Source of the DNA: an uncultured Christensenella sp.
GTDB taxonomy: Bacteria; Bacillota; Clostridia; Christensenellales; Borkfalkiaceae
Assembly: GCA_910587015.1 (NCBI GenBank)
Contig: CAJUME010000008.1
Coordinates: 83,150 to 147,149 of the forward strand
DNA length: 64,000 nt
Reading direction: 5' to 3'
In this document: positions 52,209 through 60,914 of the stretch, in pieces
Layout of the letters: each line of letters starts with the position of its first letter
Numbering within the stretch: the stretch's first letter is position 1
Made by a program: the position numbers and the translations under genes
Notes under the pieces: model-generated
What the model saw: only the letters and a program-made list of their open reading frames with translations
Database searches by the model: none
What the model was told of the DNA's origin: nothing

Positions 52209-53150
52209 TTACAGACTGACGGCATCGAGAATTTGCAGAATTTGAGTGCAGTCCGCACACTGCATAAGCGTTGCGCGCAGAGCCGCGGAGTTTTTTTGAC
52301 CCTTTAAATAAAAGGAAAGCATTTTGCGCATGAACACGCACGCGAACCTTTCGCCGTATAATTTTTGAGTGGCCCGAAGCTGAGCCTTTACGTCTGCCCG
52401 CTTGTCGCGGACGGGCGTTTTTGTTATGTCGCAGAACAGCCACGGGTTGTAGAGCGCGCCGCGGGCAAGCGAAATTCCGTCCGCGCCCGTCCGGACTAAA
52501 AGCGTTTGCGCGTCCTGCCCGCTAAACACTCCGCCGTTGGCGATTACGGGAATTTTGACCGCGTTTTTTGCGGCGGCGATTTGCCCGAAGTTGACTTCGC
52601 CCGCATAAATTTTGTCGCGCGTTCTGCCGTGCACCGTAATTAAATCCGCGCCCGCGCCCTCGCACATTTTTGCAAATTCGGCGGCGATTAAATTGTCGCC
52701 GTCAAGACCGATACGGAATTTTACCGAAATAAGCTTGCCGCTTTTTTTGCATTCCGAAATAATTTTTTGGGCAAGGGGCATATCGCCGAGGAGCGCGCTG
52801 CCCTCTCCGTTTTTGTAGATTTTGGGCATGGGACAGCCCATATTTATATCGACAAGCTGAAAGGGTGCGAGCGCCTCGCTTTCGCACGCGCGCCGCATAA
52901 AGGACGGCTCGGCACCGAAAAGCTGGCAGGCGCGTATTCCGTCATCGTCCGGAAGGACGGCGAGAAGGGCTTCCGTCTTTTCGCTTTTATAGCAAAGACC
53001 CTTTGCGCTGACCATCTCCGTAAAGGCGAGCCCTGCGCCGTTTTGGCGGCAGAGGCGGCGAAAGGGCGCGTTTGTGTAGCCCGCGAGCGGGGCTAAAAAC
53101 ACGTTGTTTTTTGTATGTAGATTGCCGATTTTAATTGTTTTTAAGTTCAT
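52209..53150 (-). CDS. dus: tRNA-dihydrouridine synthase
   Basis: A flavin enzyme of about 313 residues that reduces uridine to dihydrouridine in the tRNA D loop. The start is placed at ATG 53150 (MNLKTIKIGNL); a start at 53162 is possible and no ribosome site clearly decides. Motifs are FLAPLAGYTNAPFRRLC (FMN site), the catalytic Cys in NMGCPMPKIYKNGEGSALL, VHGRTRDKIYAG, and IANGGVFSGQDA. Close to DusB. Confidence 0.9.
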   Translation of the reverse strand: MNLKTIKIGNLHTKNNVFLAPLAGYTNAPFRRLCRQNGAGLAFTEMVSAKGLCYKSEKTEALLAVLPDDDGIRACQLFGAEPSFMRRACESEALAPFQLVDINMGCPMPKIYKNGEGSALLGDMPLAQKIISECKKSGKLISVKFRIGLDGDNLIAAEFAKMCEGAGADLITVHGRTRDKIYAGEVNFGQIAAAKNAVKIPVIANGGVFSGQDAQTLLVRTGADGISLARGALYNPWLFCDITKTPVRDKRADVKAQLRATQKLYGERFACVFMRKMLSFYLKGQKNSAALRATLMQCADCTQILQILDAVSL

Positions 53151-53245
53151 ATTAAGGTGCATTATTGACTGATTTAAAATGCTAAGATGCAAGCAAGACA
53201 AGGAGAGCGAGCATTTTTGAAGCGAAGTGTACTAAGGCGTACGTT

Positions 53246-53281
53246 CCACCCCCCTTAATCCCCCCGCCATAGGCAGGGGGT
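53246..53281. repeat. GC-rich REP-like palindromic repeat
   Basis: CCACCCCCCTTAATCCCCC, then GCCATAGGCAGGGGG. Related to the units near 1240-1310 and 56045-56110. It lies between dus and the yabN-like gene; the rest of that gap holds nothing recognised. Confidence 0.6.
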
Positions 53282-53326
53282 GAGGTGCGCGGAGCGTGAC
53301 AAAGTATTGCGCCGCATATTTGCATT

Positions 53327-54727
53327 TTATTTTTTTGCTTGCGCCCAATAATAATCCCAGCGGTCGGGCGTCATTTCCTCGATTTTTTCGCCGTCGGCGA
53401 GTGCGAGCTGCTCGAATTTGACAAAACGGTTGATAAACTTGTCGGTTGCGGCGCGGAGGGCTTCCTCACAGTCAACGCCCGCAAGGCGGCAGGTATTGAC
53501 AGCTGAAAACAGCACATCGCCCGCCTCCTCGAAAATTGCCGCTTTATCCTCTGCAATGCAGGCTTGGAGGAGCTCGGCTATCTCTTCCGCGAGCTTTTCA
53601 GACGCGGATACGGGGGAAAGGAAGTCCATTCCGCATTTTGCCGAGCGTTTGCCGACCTTCTGCGCGCGCATACACGCGGGGAAATTTTTGGGGACGGCGA
53701 GCACGCTGTCCGAATATGTAGTCTGGTTTTTTTCCGTTTTTTTGTTCTTTTCCCAGACGGTGAGAGCTTCTGCATCGTTATTTGCGCTGTCGCCGCCGAA
53801 GATGTGAGAGTGGCGGAAAATCAGCTTTTTGACAACGCGGGTTATTGCGTCCGCGCTGTTGAAATTGCCCGCCTCTTCCTGCAAAACCGAATGGAATGCC
53901 GCCTGTAAAAGGACATCTCCCGTTTCCTCCTCTATGCCGTCGGTATCGGCGCGCTCGATTGCGTCTGTAAGCTCGTAAGCTTCCTCAATCATATTGCCCT
54001 TTATGCTTTCGGGAGTTTGAACTCTGTCCCACGGGCAACCGTTCGGCGCGCGGAGGAGCTTTATCAAATACTCTAAATCCGAATAGTCGTAGCGGGATTT
54101 TTTGAGGAAGTCCGCCTCCTCCACGGCAACCGCGCAGGTTGCGTCATAATGCTTTTGGCGGTCGATTTCGTAAATTTTGATTTTTTGGGAGGCGCTGCCG
54201 CGAATGAAGGCGCAGGGCGCTTCTTCACCGAAGATATCGGAAAGACGTGCTTTGACAAGGCTTGCGATATACTCGCAGTCGATATCGTACACACAGACGG
54301 CGCGGCAGCTTTTTAAATTTTGCACGGAATAGCCCGAAACCGAGGCATATTCGGGGGTCAAAAGCCGTGCGGACGAGTATGCGGCGGAAGCCTTGGAAAC
54401 GCTGTCTAAAACCTCGCAGTCACTATGCTTTTTTAAGATTATTTTGCATGCCTCGTCCCCGCACACGGAGCCGTCCACGCAATAGCAGACGGGCGTTTGC
54501 TTTGCCGCCGCGATTACCGCCGCGGCGAGCTTTTTATTCAATGTGTCGAAATTGCGGCTTGATTTGTAAATGCAATCGAGCGTTTCCACGGCATAGCCGT
54601 TCAGGCTTGCAAAGCCCGCGCATTCGCACGTCCTTGCGATTATTTTATCCGCGTTATCGAGCGCCGCTTTTGCGCGCAGTGTTATATCGCCTTGCGTTAA
54701 GCCCAAGCCTATCAGCGTTATTTTCAT
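53327..54727 (-). CDS. yabN: YabN-like tetrapyrrole-methylase/MazG pyrophosphohydrolase
   Basis: A 466-residue two-domain protein. The N-terminal tetrapyrrole-methylase-like domain (about 1-205) begins MKITLIGLGLTQGDIT. Two MazG-type NTP pyrophosphohydrolase modules follow: RAPNGCPWDRVQTPESIKGNMIEEAYELTDAIE with EETGDVLLQ (about 227-330), and a second with EEIAELLQACIAEDK and EEAGDVLFSAV (about 370-430). It should clear aberrant nucleotides. The N-terminal glycine motif is reduced, so the methylase part may be inactive. Its start lies 74 bases inside the upstream flippase-like gene. Confidence 0.88.
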   Translation of the reverse strand: MKITLIGLGLTQGDITLRAKAALDNADKIIARTCECAGFASLNGYAVETLDCIYKSSRNFDTLNKKLAAAVIAAAKQTPVCYCVDGSVCGDEACKIILKKHSDCEVLDSVSKASAAYSSARLLTPEYASVSGYSVQNLKSCRAVCVYDIDCEYIASLVKARLSDIFGEEAPCAFIRGSASQKIKIYEIDRQKHYDATCAVAVEEADFLKKSRYDYSDLEYLIKLLRAPNGCPWDRVQTPESIKGNMIEEAYELTDAIERADTDGIEEETGDVLLQAAFHSVLQEEAGNFNSADAITRVVKKLIFRHSHIFGGDSANNDAEALTVWEKNKKTEKNQTTYSDSVLAVPKNFPACMRAQKVGKRSAKCGMDFLSPVSASEKLAEEIAELLQACIAEDKAAIFEEAGDVLFSAVNTCRLAGVDCEEALRAATDKFINRFVKFEQLALADGEKIEEMTPDRWDYYWAQAKK

Positions 54728-56216
54728 CAGGGTTGCCGCCTTTTATGTTATTTACACTGATAATATACCAAAGATTGAGCAAAGTGGCAACCAAATACGC
54801 GCAGTTTGCCGCCCAAGCCGCGCCGTAAATGGAAAGCGAGGTGAATTTGATTAGCACGGCGGTGAGCGCAACGCGGAGAATTGCCGTGACCCACTGGGTG
54901 ACGGTGCTTCTAATAGGCTTGCCGAGCGAGGTAAGGCACGCGGACGAGGTTTGGACGAGGCTTTCCGTTACGGCGTTGACTGCCATAATTCTGATTAATT
55001 TTATTAAAAGCTGCTGTTCTGCCGCGGCGAGAGAGCCGAAAATAAGGCGGGTTGCGAGCGGCGCGAAAACGAACAGCGCCGCCGATGCGGGAAGAGAAAC
55101 CGCAAGGGTTATTAAAATCGCCTTGAACGCCTTCCTTTTTGCGCCGACCATATCTCCGCCTTCCGCAAGAGGGGAAATCTGGGGCACTGACGAGGCGGCG
55201 AGCCCGTAGGTTACCGACACGGGAAGGTTGATGATTGTGACCGCGCAGCCCGAGAAAACGCCGTAAAGCGCGGTTGCCTCCGCCGTGAATTCGCGGAGAA
55301 GTCTTACGGCGATTATGCTTTCCGCAAGCTGGGACACGGGCATTGCGATTGCCGTGAGCGTAAGCGGGATTGTGTACCTTAAAATGCTTTTAACGGGCAC
55401 ATATGCGGGGGTGTAGAGCGGTTTTTTCGCTTTGCGCCTGAAATACCAGATTACGGCAAAGGCGGTTGCAAGCACTTCGCTTACCGTTACGGCAAGCAGC
55501 GTGGACGCAACGGCGAGGGCGAGGTTGTTGCGGAAAGCATAGGAAAGCGCGATGCCTACGCCGACCTTTATAAGCTGCTCGGATACCTCTGTGACGGCTG
55601 TGGGGTACATATTGCCCTTGCCCTGAAAATAGCCGCGCACCACCGAGAGCATCGATACAAAGAACACGGACGGGCACAGAAGCTTGCAACAGAGGGCGAT
55701 TGCGGGCTCGCCCTGAACGGCGGCGAGAGGGGCCGCGAGCATATACATGACGAACGTGCCGATAAGACCGACTGCGCCGTACAGACGGAAGGCTTGCTTT
55801 TCCGCGCCGAAGCCGCGGCCCGAGGAGACGAGGCGGGCGATGCCCGTGGGAATGCCCGAGGCGGAGACGGTGAGCAGAATGCAATAGAGGGGATAGACCA
55901 TCTGGTATATCCCCATGCCCTCGCCGCCTAAAATATTGGTAAGCGGTATGCGGTATATTGCGCCGAGAACCTTTGACAAAAAGCCGCCCAGCGAGATTAT
56001 TATTGCGCCCTTGATAAAGGACTGACCCGAGGAATGAGAGCTTCCACCCCCCTTGCCCCCCGCCTGAGGCAGGGGGTGATTTGCGGGGATATCCGCCTGA
56101 GGCAGGGGGGGATTTGCAAGGAGTGTGGTTTGCGCGGGCGCGGGTTGGGTTGAGGGCGCATGTTGAGTTGAGGGCGCGGGGTGGGTTGAGGGCGCGGCGG
56201 GTATTTGCTTATCCAT
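54654..56216 (-). CDS. SpoVB/MurJ-like polysaccharide or lipid flippase (MATE/MOP superfamily)
   Basis: A 520-residue membrane protein with about 12-14 helices from residue 68 on (KGAIIISLGGFLSKVLGAIYRIPL is the family start). It resembles SpoVB and other MOP-superfamily exporters of lipid-linked envelope precursors. Residues 1-65 are an unusual Pro/Ala/Ser/Gln-rich extension. Part of it (LLANPPLPQADIPANHPLPQ) is encoded by the GC-rich REP-like repeats at 56045-56110, so a mobile repeat appears to be translated. A start after the repeats is not supported by a clear site. It lies between spoVT and yabN, as in Bacillus. Confidence 0.8.
   Translation of the reverse strand: MDKQIPAAPSTHPAPSTQHAPSTQPAPAQTTLLANPPLPQADIPANHPLPQAGGKGGGSSHSSGQSFIKGAIIISLGGFLSKVLGAIYRIPLTNILGGEGMGIYQMVYPLYCILLTVSASGIPTGIARLVSSGRGFGAEKQAFRLYGAVGLIGTFVMYMLAAPLAAVQGEPAIALCCKLLCPSVFFVSMLSVVRGYFQGKGNMYPTAVTEVSEQLIKVGVGIALSYAFRNNLALAVASTLLAVTVSEVLATAFAVIWYFRRKAKKPLYTPAYVPVKSILRYTIPLTLTAIAMPVSQLAESIIAVRLLREFTAEATALYGVFSGCAVTIINLPVSVTYGLAASSVPQISPLAEGGDMVGAKRKAFKAILITLAVSLPASAALFVFAPLATRLIFGSLAAAEQQLLIKLIRIMAVNAVTESLVQTSSACLTSLGKPIRSTVTQWVTAILRVALTAVLIKFTSLSIYGAAWAANCAYLVATLLNLWYIISVNNIKGGNPDENNADRLGLNARRYNTARKSGAR
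56045..56110. repeat. Two REP-like palindromic repeats inside a coding region
   Basis: CCCCCCGCCTGAGGCAGGGGG and GGCAGGGGGG-ending relatives, separated by 18-20 bases, lie in the N-terminal codons of the flippase gene. They match the intergenic units near 1240-1310 and 53246-53281. Confidence 0.65.
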
Positions 56217-56223
56217 ATTAAAA

Positions 56224-56769
56224 TTAATCGAACTGACCCGCGAGAATGTTGGCGGAAAGCTGGGCGAGCTTGCACGCCGAGGGCTCGATTTTTGCGCCTT
56301 GCTCGCACGAAACGAGAGCGACCGCGCCGAGGCAGTCGCCGTTGCAGACGATGGGAACGATTATCTGCGCGGTTAAGCCGCTTTGCTGACCCTCGCAGAT
56401 GGGAACGACGTCGCCGCCCTCCGCCGCGTTTGCGATATAGCTTTTTCTGTCGCGAAGAATGCTTTCCATTTTAGCCGAAAGGCTTTTACCGTCGAACTCC
56501 CTCTGCCCTCTGCCCGAGGCGTGAAGAACCTCGTCCGTGTCGCAGATGACTGCGATATGACCCGAGAGGTCGGAAAGCGATTTTGCCGTGCCTTCGGAAA
56601 ATTTTTCCAGCGAGGCTATAGGCGAATATTTTTTGAGCATCAGCTCGTCGCGGTCGGTGAAGATTTCCAGCGGGTCGCCGGATTTTAAGCGTAATGTACT
56701 GCGTATTTCCTTGGGAATGACTACTCTGCCTAATTCGTCAATGCGTCTTACTATCCCTGTTGCTTTCAT
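56224..56769 (-). CDS. spoVT: Stage V sporulation protein T
   Basis: A 181-residue forespore transcription regulator. The N-terminal AbrB-type swapped-hairpin domain (MKATGIVRRIDELGRVVIPK, then EIRSTLRLKSGDPLEIF) is followed by a GAF-like domain (about 55-178). It modulates sigma-G genes. It lies directly upstream of the SpoVB-like gene, the order found in Bacillus. AAGGAG precedes the ATG. Confidence 0.95.
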   Translation of the reverse strand: MKATGIVRRIDELGRVVIPKEIRSTLRLKSGDPLEIFTDRDELMLKKYSPIASLEKFSEGTAKSLSDLSGHIAVICDTDEVLHASGRGQREFDGKSLSAKMESILRDRKSYIANAAEGGDVVPICEGQQSGLTAQIIVPIVCNGDCLGAVALVSCEQGAKIEPSACKLAQLSANILAGQFD

Positions 56770-56844
56770 TTTTTCTCCTTATAAGGCAAAATTTGCCCGT
56801 AAAACAAGTATGTGAATTAAGGGCGGCGTTATACGCTTTTGCAA

Positions 56845-56876
56845 TAAAAAAAAGCCCCCGCCGAGGCGGGGGGGTA
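56845..56876 (-). terminator. Terminator after the coat genes
   Basis: On the - strand CCCCCGCC, TCG, GGCGGGGG, then CTTTTTTTT. Confidence 0.85.
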
Positions 56877-56881
56877 TAGGG

Positions 56882-57178
56882 TCAGGTGTTGGCTTTCAGG
56901 GCTTTTTTCTGTTTTTTGAAGTTGGACGTTGCCTCGTCGATAAGGCTTTTGTTGGCGGGACGGGGCTCGTAATAGCCGCGCGTATTCATTTGGGTGTACA
57001 GCGAATACTGGTTTTCCGCAACCCCAAGAAGATTTGCGGAAAAGCTTTTGCGTATGCATTTTGTACTGCCCTCGAAAAGCGCGGTGGTGTAAATTTCCAT
57101 TAGCTGCTTTTCGGAATCGAGCATATCCTGCAAGGCGTCGCGCTCGTTAAGCGTGCAATCGCTTTTTGTAAGCTTCAT
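56882..57178 (-). CDS. CotF-like spore coat protein
   Basis: A 98-residue protein matching the coat F domain: LNERDALQDMLDSEKQLMEIYTTALFEGST, then ANLLGVAENQYSLYTQMNTRGYYEPRPA. This ferritin-like helical fold is common in spore coats. GGAGGTTG precedes the ATG. It is coupled with the small gene just upstream. Confidence 0.85.
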   Translation of the reverse strand: MKLTKSDCTLNERDALQDMLDSEKQLMEIYTTALFEGSTKCIRKSFSANLLGVAENQYSLYTQMNTRGYYEPRPANKSLIDEATSNFKKQKKALKANT

Positions 57179-57182
57179 AATT

Positions 57183-57371
57183 TCAACCTCCTATCAGACT
57201 TAAAAGCGCGCAATAGCGCTGCTCGTGCTCGTCTGCAAGCTTGCTCATGCACTCCGACAGCTCGGTATCAGTGAGAGTTTTTGAGTAGGCGCGCGCCTTT
57301 TTGCAGATTAGTCCCTCTGCCGTGAGCGCGTCTGAAATCAGCTCTAATTCCTTTGAAGTTATATCCTGCAT
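57183..57371 (-). CDS. Small CotF-associated helical protein
   Basis: A 62-residue protein (ITSKELELISDALTAEGLICKKA, then SKLADEHEQRYCALLSLIGG). It reads like a two-helix half of the ferritin-like coat domain and lies four bases before the CotF-like gene, a common pairing in Clostridia. GGAGGT precedes the ATG. Confidence 0.65.
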   Translation of the reverse strand: MQDITSKELELISDALTAEGLICKKARAYSKTLTDTELSECMSKLADEHEQRYCALLSLIGG

Positions 57372-57450
57372 TGTTTAAATACCTCCGCTATGGTTTTTGA
57401 CCGTTTTGCGGAAGTTTATACTGCATTTTTGAGCCGCGCGGCAAAACAAA

Positions 57451-57495
57451 GCGCGGAGGATGTGCGCCGCAATAAATACGGACAATCCTCCGCGC
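57451..57495. other. 11-bp inverted repeat in the gap before the coat genes
   Basis: GCGCGGAGGAT (57451-57461) and its complement (57485-57495) around a 23-base loop. It probably acts as a hairpin after the HEAT-like gene at 57538; there is no clear T run. Confidence 0.5.
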
Positions 57496-57537
57496 CGTCC
57501 CTTTAGCGCTTTAACGCTACCCTAAGGCTGAATTATT

Positions 57538-58416
57538 CTATTTTTCGGCGTTGCCTTGCCCGCCGGTTATGTCGCCGTTTATCACTCCGTTTAGTCCGCC
57601 CGCGCCGAATACGTCGGCAGAGGAAACGGAATGAGCCTTGATTATTTCGTAATACGGGTCGTTTGAAAAGTCCCGCTCCTTTGTGTACTCGCCGCCGAGG
57701 GCTTCGATTGCGTATTTCAGCTCCTGATACTCTATAAACGTTACGCCCTCGCCGTCTATTTTATCGAGAAGGTAAGGAAGGGCGCGCTCGTCGCCGTATG
57801 CGGCGAGATAGCTTGCGTGCATTGGCACGTTTTCGTCGTCGCGGCGGAATTCGCCTATCAGAATATCGAAGATACGCTCGTCGCGGACGACCGAGCGGGA
57901 CATAATTTCCAGCATGTACTCCTTGTCGGCGCCGCTTGCGTAGAGGCCGAGCGCCTCTTCCGTGACCAAATCGGCTTTTTCCTTAATGCAGTCGGCGAGA
58001 CGGCTTTTGAAGTCCTCGTCCGTGCTTTCCACAAGCATTTTAAGGTATTTTTTTATGACCTTGTCGTCCGCGCCTATCAGGTTGACGGCGTACTCGCGCT
58101 CGGAGGGCGCTCCGTCCAAAAGCGGGATTAGAAGGTCGGTTAAATTTCTGCCTTCGATTGCCTCGCAGAGGAATTCCGATACGGAAATCTGCTGCTTTAA
58201 ATGCGCTTTAAGGCATTTGATAAGGTCGGCGTCGGATATTGCCGCGTAGAATTTTCGGGGCGTGGCGCCGATTGCTTTTATTGGGGTATCGCCGAATTTG
58301 GCGTACATTCGGGGGATTATGTCCTCCCACTCGCTTTCGGTATGCTCGCTTGCGTGCTTTTGGATATAGGCGCCGAGCTTTTCGTCGAACATTCCGTCAA
58401 AGTCGTATAGCTTCAT
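57538..58416 (-). CDS. HEAT-like helical repeat protein of unknown function
   Basis: A 292-residue acidic, mostly helical protein with weak HEAT-type repeats (about 70-250, for example LLIPLLDGAPSEREYAVNLIGADDKVIKKYLKML and ASYLAAYGDERALPYLLDKI). The C-terminus is Gly/Asn-rich (GAGGLNGVINGDITGG). It ends an operon with the TPR protein gene 10 bases upstream. Probably a protein-interaction scaffold; no specific role can be given. Confidence 0.6.
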   Translation of the reverse strand: MKLYDFDGMFDEKLGAYIQKHASEHTESEWEDIIPRMYAKFGDTPIKAIGATPRKFYAAISDADLIKCLKAHLKQQISVSEFLCEAIEGRNLTDLLIPLLDGAPSEREYAVNLIGADDKVIKKYLKMLVESTDEDFKSRLADCIKEKADLVTEEALGLYASGADKEYMLEIMSRSVVRDERIFDILIGEFRRDDENVPMHASYLAAYGDERALPYLLDKIDGEGVTFIEYQELKYAIEALGGEYTKERDFSNDPYYEIIKAHSVSSADVFGAGGLNGVINGDITGGQGNAEK

Positions 58417-58426
58417 AAATATTCCT

Positions 58427-60085
58427 TTATATAAGGCTTGTTATTGCGGCGACGCGGGCTTTGTCCACGTCGAAAAAATTCCAGAGGTTTTTGCCCGTTA
58501 CGCCTGCCTCTTTAACGCCGGAGCGGATATAGATTGCCGCGGTGAGCGCGTCGGTATCCCTTGCCGCGTCGAGGGCGGAGTTGTTGTCGAGGGCGCAATA
58601 CAGCTGCTCGGCGGCGGCGGCGAAGGCCTTGCCGTGCTCGTCGTCGAGTATGGAAAAGTGGGCGACAAGCCGCGAATACGCAGCCATGAAGGCGGAGCGT
58701 TTTTTTCTGCCGAGGCGGACGGACTGCATTGTTACGCGGCGGTAGACGTTGCAGATGACCACGCCGAAGCAGTTGAATTCGTTCCTGCCGCAGAGCACCG
58801 ACAGCGCGTCTATTTTGAGCTGGTCGGGGAGAAATGCATCGAGCAGAAGCCCGCGGACGTAGTCGTCCATGCCCGCCTTTACGGCGACGTGGATTGCGAG
58901 GGACTGCAGCTCGTCAAGCGGGGCGCCGTCGCACTCGTCAAAGCACCATTTTACGCATGCCGACAAATCGAGCGAGGCGGACAGCTTTTTTGCGGACGCC
59001 GCGGGGAGCCTTAAATATGCGGCGAGCATTTTTAAGGAGGATTCGCGAATTTCCTGCGGGAGGCGGTAGAAATAGCTTAGCTCGGTAACCTCTCCGCTTT
59101 TTTCCATTGCGCGGGCGGCGTTGTAGTAGAAGCGCGCCGTGACCGCGTCCGGATTGATTGTTACGATTTTGTCGAAGGCGGCGAAGCTTTCTTCGAATTT
59201 TCCGCAATTGAAGGCGGAAACCGCCTTGAAATACAGCACGGTTTGGTCGTATTCGTACTCGGCGGGCAGTTTGCAAAACAGCTTGTACGCCTGCGCGTGG
59301 AGCTTGTTTTCGCAACAGACCGTGGCGATTTTGTAAATTTCGTCAGGCGCGTCCGGAGCAATTGCGATTAAACGCTCGGCAAGCTGCAATGCCTCGTCGC
59401 GCTTGCCCGCCTCGGTTTTGACTGCGGCGAGGGTTGTGAGCGCCTGAATATCGTCCGGACGGCGCTTTAAGAGGTTTAAGCATTCCTGCTCTGCCTCGTC
59501 GGTGCGGTCGGAGATGATTTTGCACATTGCGATATAGTTGCGGGCGGAGAAGTATTTTTCGTTTTCCTCGTCAACCTTTTCGAACTCGGCGGCGGCGCGG
59601 TCGTACTCGCCCGCCTTCATAAATTCGATACCGTCCGCAAAGATGCGCGTGCAGTCCGCAAGCCTTGGAGGATAGACGAATTTTAGGGGGTTTTCTTCCG
59701 CGGCGAGGAAGTCGCCGACAATCTGCTCCCGCTCCTCCGAGCTGATTTCGCCGTTTTCGAACAGCAGCTTATTATAGTAGTATGCGGAAAAATGCTGGTT
59801 GCCGAGGTTCATATAGCTGACGGCAAGGCCCTCGTAGCAGTCCGTCCAATCGCATTCCGCCGTATTGTCCATAAACCGAAACCAGAAGTTTACGCAACGC
59901 TCGTAAAGCCCCATGTCATCGAAAATTTCGGCATAGAGCATATAGCCGTCCTCGTCCACGCCGTCCGCTTCCGCATTTTTATTGAGCATTTTAAGCGCGC
60001 CTATATAGTTGTGAGAATCGACAAGCTGTGCCGCGATGCCGATAAGACGGTCGGCGGCGGGGTCGAATTCCAGTGTTTTTGCCAT
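58427..60085 (-). CDS. TPR-repeat protein of unknown function
   Basis: A 552-residue soluble protein built from TPR-type helical pairs (for example YIGALKMLNKNAEADGVDEDGYMLYAEIFDDMGLYERCV near 30-65, and EAEQECLNLLKRRPDDIQALTTLAAVKTEAGKRDEALQLAERLI near 200). The last third (about 330-552) is helical but lacks clear repeats. It lies four bases after hslO and ten before the HEAT-like gene, so all three share an operon. Scaffold role inferred from fold only. Confidence 0.7.
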   Translation of the reverse strand: MAKTLEFDPAADRLIGIAAQLVDSHNYIGALKMLNKNAEADGVDEDGYMLYAEIFDDMGLYERCVNFWFRFMDNTAECDWTDCYEGLAVSYMNLGNQHFSAYYYNKLLFENGEISSEEREQIVGDFLAAEENPLKFVYPPRLADCTRIFADGIEFMKAGEYDRAAAEFEKVDEENEKYFSARNYIAMCKIISDRTDEAEQECLNLLKRRPDDIQALTTLAAVKTEAGKRDEALQLAERLIAIAPDAPDEIYKIATVCCENKLHAQAYKLFCKLPAEYEYDQTVLYFKAVSAFNCGKFEESFAAFDKIVTINPDAVTARFYYNAARAMEKSGEVTELSYFYRLPQEIRESSLKMLAAYLRLPAASAKKLSASLDLSACVKWCFDECDGAPLDELQSLAIHVAVKAGMDDYVRGLLLDAFLPDQLKIDALSVLCGRNEFNCFGVVICNVYRRVTMQSVRLGRKKRSAFMAAYSRLVAHFSILDDEHGKAFAAAAEQLYCALDNNSALDAARDTDALTAAIYIRSGVKEAGVTGKNLWNFFDVDKARVAAITSLI

Positions 60086-60089
60086 AAAA

Positions 60090-60914
60090 TTATTTTCCGA
60101 AAAGCTTTAAAACGTCCGCCTTGGCAAAGGTGTAGTCCGTATTGCAGTAATGACAGTGGACGCTGACCGCGCCCTGCTCGCCGCAGATTTTTAAAAGCTC
60201 GTTTAAGCCGAGGGGCAAAATTACCCCCTCTATTTTTTTGCGCGAACAGTTGCACTTATATGCGGGAAAAGTTAAATACGAGGCGGTTTTTTCCGTTTCC
60301 TTCAAGAAAAATTTTTCCATTATGCCGTCCGCGCCGAGGCTTTGGACGACCTGCGCGGCGTTGACAAAGCTTTGCATGGCTTGCTCTGCCTTGTCCATAT
60401 TCTCTTCATGAGTGTCGGGGAGCAATTGCATTACCACGCCGCCTGCGGCGAGGCATTTGCCGTTTTTGACCGTTACGCCGATTGCCACAGCCGTTTCTAT
60501 CTGCTCGCTCTGGTGGAAGTACTGCATTAAATTTTCGGACACATCGTTACACTTTAATTCGCAGGTGCCGATAAACGGACGGAAAAGACCGTCGTCCTTG
60601 ATTACCGTGAGGGTGCCGCCCTTTAAGCCGTTTTCGCCGCCGTCTATATAGCCGCGGATATGGCCGTTTATATCGCCCGAAACGCTGACGGTGGCACTGC
60701 CGTCGCCCGATTTGACGGTGAGGGAGACCGCGCCCTTTTCGCTTTTTAAACAGCCCGCCATATACGCGCAAGCCGTAAGCATGCCGCCTAAAATTTCCGC
60801 CGCGGTATCCGATAAATTATGTATGCTTATTGCTTTTTGGACGAGCCCGGTAGTTTCGAGCACGGAGAGCGAAACCTCTTTATCGTAGATAAGCGCTTTA
60901 TATAATTTGTTCAT
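60090..60914 (-). CDS. hslO: Redox-regulated chaperone Hsp33
   Basis: A 274-residue chaperone activated by oxidation. ATG 60914 (MNKLYKALIYDKEVSLSVLE) overlaps the methyltransferase stop by ATGA. The domain contains GGMLTACAYMAGCLKSE and GGVVMQLLPDTHEE. The C-terminal zinc centre has the four expected Cys in YKCNCSRKK and VHCHYCNTDYTF. It binds unfolding proteins under oxidative stress, which matters for an anaerobe. Confidence 0.95.
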   Translation of the reverse strand: MNKLYKALIYDKEVSLSVLETTGLVQKAISIHNLSDTAAEILGGMLTACAYMAGCLKSEKGAVSLTVKSGDGSATVSVSGDINGHIRGYIDGGENGLKGGTLTVIKDDGLFRPFIGTCELKCNDVSENLMQYFHQSEQIETAVAIGVTVKNGKCLAAGGVVMQLLPDTHEENMDKAEQAMQSFVNAAQVVQSLGADGIMEKFFLKETEKTASYLTFPAYKCNCSRKKIEGVILPLGLNELLKICGEQGAVSVHCHYCNTDYTFAKADVLKLFGK

